10,073 bases of DNA. Origin: LMUY01 sp964657445. GTDB lineage: Bacteria > Pseudomonadota > Alphaproteobacteria > Acetobacterales > Acetobacteraceae. Position numbers and translations under genes: made by a program. Shown piece after piece: positions 6,888 to 10,073 of this stretch (within the stretch, counting starts at the first letter, position 1; each line of letters starts with the position of its first letter). The DNA lies in NCBI GenBank assembly GCA_964657445.1, contig CAZZVB010000162.1, forward strand, positions 1 through 10,073, written 5' to 3'. Under the pieces are notes generated by a model. That model was not told where the DNA came from. It saw nothing but the letters and a program-made list of their open reading frames with translations, and did no database searches.

Positions 6888-8162
6888 TTAGGTATTCATC
6901 GCATCGAAGAAATCTTGATTGGTCTTGCTGTATTTCAACTTGTCGAGCAGGAAGTCCATCGCGTCGGTCGTGCCCATCGGGTTCAGGATGCGGCGCAGTA
7001 CCCACATCTTGGACAACATTGCGCGGTCCACGAGAAGCTCTTCCTTGCGGGTGCCGGACTTGGTGATGTCGATGGCGGGGAAAGTGCGCTTATCGGACAG
7101 CTTGCGGTCCAAAATGATCTCGCTGTTGCCGGTGCCTTTGAACTCTTCGAAGATTACTTCGTCCATGCGGCTGCCAGTGTCGATCAGCGCGGTGGCGATG
7201 ATGGTGAGCGAACCACCCTCCTCGATATTGCGGGCGGCGCCGAAGAAGCGCTTCGGGCGCTGCAGGGCGTTAGCGTCCACGCCGCCGGTAAGCACTTTGC
7301 CGCTGGACGGCACGACGGTGTTGTAGGCACGCGCAAGCCGCGTAATGCTGTCGAGCAGGATCACCACGTCCCGTTTGTGCTCCACCAGCCGCTTGGCCTT
7401 CTCCAGCACCATTTCCGTCACCTGGACGTGCCGGGTCGCCGGCTCATCGAACGTGGAGGCTACGACTTCGCCTTTCACGGAGCGCGACATGTCGGTCACT
7501 TCCTCCGGCCGCTCGTCGATAAGCAGCACGATGAGGAAGACTTCCGGGTGGTTCTCACTGATGGCTGTAGCCATGTTCTGCAGCATCACCGTCTTGCCGG
7601 TGCGAGGGGGTGCCACGATGAGTGCTCGCTGGCCCATGCCGATCGGCGCGATCAGGTCGATTACCCGCGGGGTCAGATCCTTGCCGGGGCCCTTAGCGAC
7701 CGACTGGAAGTTCTCGACCTCCATCTTCAGCCGGCGATCGGGATAAAGCGGCGTGAGGTTGTCGAAGTTGATGCGGTGCTTGACCGCATCCGGCGGCTCA
7801 AAATTGATCGTGTTGGGTTTCAGCAGCGCGAAATAGCGCTCTCCATCCTTTGGCGCGCGAATTTGGCCCTCGACGCTGTCGCCGGTACGCAAACCGAAGC
7901 GGCGGACTTGGCTCGGGCTGATATAGATGTCGTCGGGGCCGGGCAGGTAATTGGCCTGCGCGCTCCGCAGGAAGCCGAAACCGTCGGACAGGATTTCCAG
8001 CGTGCCTTCGCCGTGAATGGCCTGTTCGTTATCAGCCAGATTTTTCAGAATCGCGAACATCATGTCCTGCTTACGCAGGCTGGACGCGTTCTCGATCTGC
8101 AGGGATTCGGCGAAGGAGAGCAGATCGGAGGGGGATTTTGCCTTGAGTTCGGCAAGATGCAT
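6888..8162 (-). CDS. rho: Transcription termination factor Rho
   Basis: Homohexameric RNA-dependent ATPase/helicase that ends transcription at unstructured C-rich RNA. 424 residues, close to E. coli Rho (419), with no large insertion domain. Seen: N-terminal helical domain (1-45), the primary RNA-binding cold-shock fold with GFGFLRS (61-67) and PDDIYISPSQVRRF (76-89), Walker A APPRTGKT (184-191), Walker B VVILLDSITRLARA (266-279), Q-loop region LTGGVDANALQRPKRFFGAARN (in 291-312), R-loop KGTGNSE (342-348), and the arginine-rich DRKLSDKR (352-359) and SGTRKEEL (369-376). The frame is open to an ATG at 8318, but MHLAELKAK is the usual alphaproteobacterial Rho N-terminus, so the ATG at 8162 is chosen; GAGG lies about 11 bases upstream. 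hemJ ends 203 bases upstream; hemJ-rho adjacency is common in Alphaproteobacteria. Autoregulation through its leader is expected from other bacteria, and a leader hairpin is present. Confidence 0.98.
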   Translation of the reverse strand: MHLAELKAKSPSDLLSFAESLQIENASSLRKQDMMFAILKNLADNEQAIHGEGTLEILSDGFGFLRSAQANYLPGPDDIYISPSQVRRFGLRTGDSVEGQIRAPKDGERYFALLKPNTINFEPPDAVKHRINFDNLTPLYPDRRLKMEVENFQSVAKGPGKDLTPRVIDLIAPIGMGQRALIVAPPRTGKTVMLQNMATAISENHPEVFLIVLLIDERPEEVTDMSRSVKGEVVASTFDEPATRHVQVTEMVLEKAKRLVEHKRDVVILLDSITRLARAYNTVVPSSGKVLTGGVDANALQRPKRFFGAARNIEEGGSLTIIATALIDTGSRMDEVIFEEFKGTGNSEIILDRKLSDKRTFPAIDITKSGTRKEELLVDRAMLSKMWVLRRILNPMGTTDAMDFLLDKLKYSKTNQDFFDAMNT

Positions 8163-8244
8163 CGGGGATGGCCTCAAGGATACGGATGAGAGCGGGGGAC
8201 GGTGGAAGGTGTTGGTCGTTATGTCCGGCCGGCCGATCAGACCG

Positions 8245-8265
8245 GCGAGCGCAGAACACGCTCGC
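8245..8265 (-). promoter_or_regulatory. Hairpin in the rho leader region
   Basis: A perfect 7-bp stem, GCGAGCG (8245-8251) with CGCTCGC (8259-8265), encloses a 7-base loop, 83-103 bases upstream of the rho start. If rho is transcribed from the hemJ-rho gap or from hemJ, it lies in the 5' leader. A GGCCGGCC palindrome lies nearby (about 8225-8234). Between the hairpin and the start codon the - strand is C-rich and G-poor (for example CCAACACCTTCCACCGTCCC), the composition Rho prefers. Confidence 0.4.
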
Positions 8266-8323
8266 AAAGTGGCTCGGTCAGGTTTGACGGAGGGCCCAGG
8301 CAATCGTGTGCGTGGCAACCGAA

Positions 8324-8351
8324 ATCAAAATAGGCATGCCAACCCTGGCAC
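8324..8351 (-). terminator. Weak terminator candidate after hemJ
   Basis: On the - strand, TGCCA (8350-8346) and TGGCA (8341-8337) form a short stem with a 4-base loop, followed within a few bases by TATTTTGATTTC. It lies about 16 bases after the hemJ stop. The short stem makes it a modest terminator at best; partial read-through into rho is possible. Confidence 0.35.
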
Positions 8352-8365
8352 GTCAATCAGGCGCT

Positions 8366-8818
8366 TCAGCCAGGCTGAACGATAGCCATGATGACGATCA
8401 CGATCATCAACACCGTCGGCACTTCGTTCGCAAAGCGGTAGAACCGCTGCGGCCGCACGTTGCGGTCTTCCAGGAAGTCACGACGCCATTTCGACATGGC
8501 GCCGTGGAAGCCGCTCATCAAAATCACGCCCGTCAGCTTGACGTGCCACCAGGTGGCGCCCCAATCCACCGCACCCGGCGTCAGCACCAGCAGCAGTCCG
8601 AATGTCCAAGTGGCGATCATCGCGGGGGTGGTGATTTGCTTCAGCAGCCGGCGTTCCATGACCTTGAAGCGTTCGCTGGCTTCGGAGCCGCGAGCGACCT
8701 GGCAGTGATAGACATACAGGCGGGGCAGATAGAACAACCCGGCCATCCAGGCGATCACCGACATGACGTGGAAAGACTTGGTCCATAGCAGGTAGGGACC
8801 AAGGGCATCGATTGTCAT
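8366..8818 (-). CDS. hemJ: Protoporphyrinogen IX oxidase HemJ
   Basis: Small inner-membrane protein of the HemJ (formerly UPF0093) family, which oxidises protoporphyrinogen IX to protoporphyrin IX, the penultimate step of haem and tetrapyrrole synthesis, in bacteria lacking HemG or HemY. 150 residues, the normal size. Seen: four hydrophobic segments at about 16-37, 65-81, 92-108 and 132-148; conserved KSFHVMSVIAWMAGLFYLPR (14-33) with His17; His38; the WWHVKLTG element (90-97) with Lys94; and NEVPTVLM (131-138). His and Lys in these positions are the conserved, functionally important residues of the family. Its ATG overlaps the dipeptidase TGA (ATGA, 4 bases), so it is probably translationally coupled to that gene. 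rho follows 203 bases later. No other haem gene is in the window. Confidence 0.94.
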   Translation of the reverse strand: MTIDALGPYLLWTKSFHVMSVIAWMAGLFYLPRLYVYHCQVARGSEASERFKVMERRLLKQITTPAMIATWTFGLLLVLTPGAVDWGATWWHVKLTGVILMSGFHGAMSKWRRDFLEDRNVRPQRFYRFANEVPTVLMIVIVIMAIVQPG

Positions 8819-9843
8819 GCGGCAGCGACCTGTTCCGCTCGCTCCATCAGGCGCAGGAAATTGCCGCCCCAGAGCGCCGCGATCTCAGATTCGTCGTAAC
8901 CGCGCCGAACCAGCTCCACCGTGAGATTGGCGCTTTCCGAGGCGTCTCGCCAGTTCACCACCGTGCCGCCACCGTCGAAGTCAGAGCTGATGCCCACATG
9001 CTCGATGCCGCAGCGGCGGACTGCATAATCGAGGTGGTCCATATAGTCCGCCACGCTCACCACGTCCGATTTGCCTTGCGGCCGGAGGAACGAGGCGACC
9101 GCGGTGACCTGCACCAGACCGCCGGTCGCCTTCAGCATGTCGAGCTGTTCGTCATCGAGGTTGCGCGGCACAGGGCAGAGCGCATGCATGTTCGAATGCG
9201 TCGCCACGACCGGGGTCGCTGATAGTTCGGCTGCCTGCATCATCGTCGCCTTGGCGACGTGGCTCACGTCCACCATCATGCCAAGCTTGTTCAGCCGGCC
9301 GATCGCCTCCCTGCCGAGCGCGCTCAACCCGCCATGCAGAGCCGGCGCATCGCCGAGATCGTTGCGCGGGTTGCTGCTGTCGGCAAGCGCGTTGTGGCCG
9401 TTATGGGTCAGCGTCAGGTAAACCGCGCCGAGCGCCCTGAACTGGTCAAGCACCGAGACGTCTTCACCGATCGAATGTCCGTTCTCAACGCAGGGGATGA
9501 CGGCGACGCCCGGCGCGGCGGTAGCCTGCCGGATGGCGGCGGCGCCGCTCGCCAGTTGCGCCCTCAAGCCATCGCGCTCGCCGGCCATGCCGCGAATGGT
9601 TTCCAGCATGCCGAGCGCGCGGGTGCGGGCAGCCTCCCATCCCTCCGGCGTGCGTGGGCCTTGCGCGACGTAGGCGGCAAAGCACCCGGCGCGTAGCCCG
9701 CCGCGCATCATCTTGCCGATGTCCACCCGGCGCTTCGTTGGGGTAAACGGATCAGGGCCATCGGGCCAGGGAATGTCGATGTGGCTATCGAGCGTGAGCA
9801 GCCGGGTATGGAGGGCTAGTCCGTCGCTATTATCGGGTTGCAT
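8815..9843 (-). CDS. M19-family (renal-type) dipeptidase
   Basis: Zinc-dependent membrane-dipeptidase family enzyme, hydrolysing dipeptides (some members also D-amino acid-containing dipeptides). With the ATG at 9843 it has 342 residues, a TIM-barrel family length. The metal and substrate ligands are all visible: His21 and Asp23 in DSHIDIPW, bridging Glu120 in CVENGHSIGED, His195 in VDVSHVAK, His216 in VATHSNMHAL, Arg227 in VPRNLDDEQ, and Asp288 in ISSDFDGGG. The usual C-terminal GGNFLRL is present (326-332). The frame is open to an ATG at 9966, but that start lies in the presumed tRNA promoter. The extra 41 residues are Arg/Pro/Gly-rich with mixed third positions and precede the family's normal N-terminus, so the shorter start is preferred even though no strong ribosome site precedes either. 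No signal peptide is seen from the short start, so it is probably cytoplasmic. It is first in a likely operon with hemJ. Exact substrate unknown. Confidence 0.92.
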   Translation of the reverse strand: MQPDNSDGLALHTRLLTLDSHIDIPWPDGPDPFTPTKRRVDIGKMMRGGLRAGCFAAYVAQGPRTPEGWEAARTRALGMLETIRGMAGERDGLRAQLASGAAAIRQATAAPGVAVIPCVENGHSIGEDVSVLDQFRALGAVYLTLTHNGHNALADSSNPRNDLGDAPALHGGLSALGREAIGRLNKLGMMVDVSHVAKATMMQAAELSATPVVATHSNMHALCPVPRNLDDEQLDMLKATGGLVQVTAVASFLRPQGKSDVVSVADYMDHLDYAVRRCGIEHVGISSDFDGGGTVVNWRDASESANLTVELVRRGYDESEIAALWGGNFLRLMERAEQVAAA

Positions 9844-9956
9844 CCAAATGAGGCCGAGTCTGGCCGCTGCTCCATAAGAAAGGTAGTCTGACTTTGGCCC
9901 TCGCGCCCCGGTTCGCCTAGGGGCTCCGGCGGCTGGACGACGCATATACCGGGTGG

Positions 9957-9984
9957 GTGACGGCATGGAACGGGTCGGCTATCG
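9957..9984 (+). promoter_or_regulatory. Likely promoter of the tRNA-Arg gene
   Basis: GTGACG (9957-9962) and CTATCG (9979-9984), 16 bases apart, resemble alphaproteobacterial -35 (TTGACG-like) and -10 elements. The implied transcription start is a few bases before the mature tRNA 5' end at 9994. Both boxes are imperfect. Confidence 0.4.
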
Positions 9985-9993
9985 TGTCGGCGC

Positions 9994-10070
9994 GTCTCCG
10001 TAGCTCAGCAGGATAGAGCACAGGATTCCTAATCCTGGGGCCGTGGGTTCGAATCCCGCCGGGGACACCA
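9994..10070 (+). tRNA. tRNA-Arg (anticodon CCT)
   Basis: A complete 77-base cloverleaf including an encoded CCA. Acceptor stem GTCTCCG (9994-10000) pairs with CGGGGAC (10060-10066) with one G-U pair; discriminator A10067; CCA at 10068-10070. The D arm uses GCTC/GAGC with the AGCAGGATA loop; the anticodon stem CAGGA/TCCTG (10021-10025 with 10033-10037) carries loop TTCCTAA, giving anticodon CCT at 10028-10030, which reads AGG. The T arm holds GGGTTCGAATCCC. AGG is a rare Arg codon in GC-rich genomes, so this is normally a single-copy gene. It is divergent from the dipeptidase gene. Confidence 0.96.
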
Positions 10071-10073
10071 GCA

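Noticed and set aside
6915..8189. 424-residue open frame on the + strand opposite rho
   Set aside because: It mirrors the rho coding region almost exactly and has a low-complexity Val/His/Arg/Asp composition typical of antisense frames in GC-rich genes.
8163..8318. 52-residue N-terminal extension of Rho
   Set aside because: MHLAELKAK from 8162 is the typical Rho start; the upstream residues are not family-like and cover the leader hairpin.

Overview
The window is a GC-rich (roughly 60% by eye) bacterial chromosome segment with tightly packed core-metabolism genes. The protein families and gene order point to an alphaproteobacterium, probably Rhodospirillales/Acetobacteraceae-like: an Aap-type polar amino acid ABC transporter, a long PiT phosphate carrier, alphaproteobacterial-type AhcY and Rho, and HemJ beside Rho. 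This placement is inferred from protein family resemblance, not from a marker gene.

Layout. Positions 1-2880 (+ strand) hold the distal part of an amino acid uptake operon: the end of an AapQ-type permease (its start lies left of the window), an AapM-type permease and an AapP-type ATPase. The three are separated by 1 and 13 bases. The expected periplasmic binding protein (AapJ-type) would lie upstream, outside the window. Positions 2881-3094 hold a palindromic repeat-like segment and a strong intrinsic terminator for the gene arriving from the right.

From 3095 to 9843 every supported protein gene is on the - strand. Read right to left these are an M19 (renal-type) dipeptidase, hemJ (protoporphyrinogen IX oxidase, overlapping the dipeptidase stop by 4 bases), rho (transcription terminator), ahcY (S-adenosylhomocysteine hydrolase), a possible 74-residue unknown protein, and a PiT-type phosphate transporter. 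At the right edge a tRNA-Arg (anticodon CCT) with encoded CCA lies on the + strand, divergent from the dipeptidase.

Functionally these are separate housekeeping modules rather than one pathway: amino acid import, phosphate import, methyl-cycle recycling, transcription termination, haem synthesis, peptide hydrolysis and translation. Only aapQ-aapM-aapP and dipeptidase-hemJ look like operons from spacing. The longer gaps (2881-3094, 4727-5214, 6523-6887, 8163-8365, 9844-9993) carry hairpins, palindromes and promoter-like boxes, which are listed. I found no mobile element, CRISPR array or clear novel multi-gene system. The points worth a second look are regulatory (ahcY, pit and rho upstream regions), one small unknown gene, and start-site corrections.
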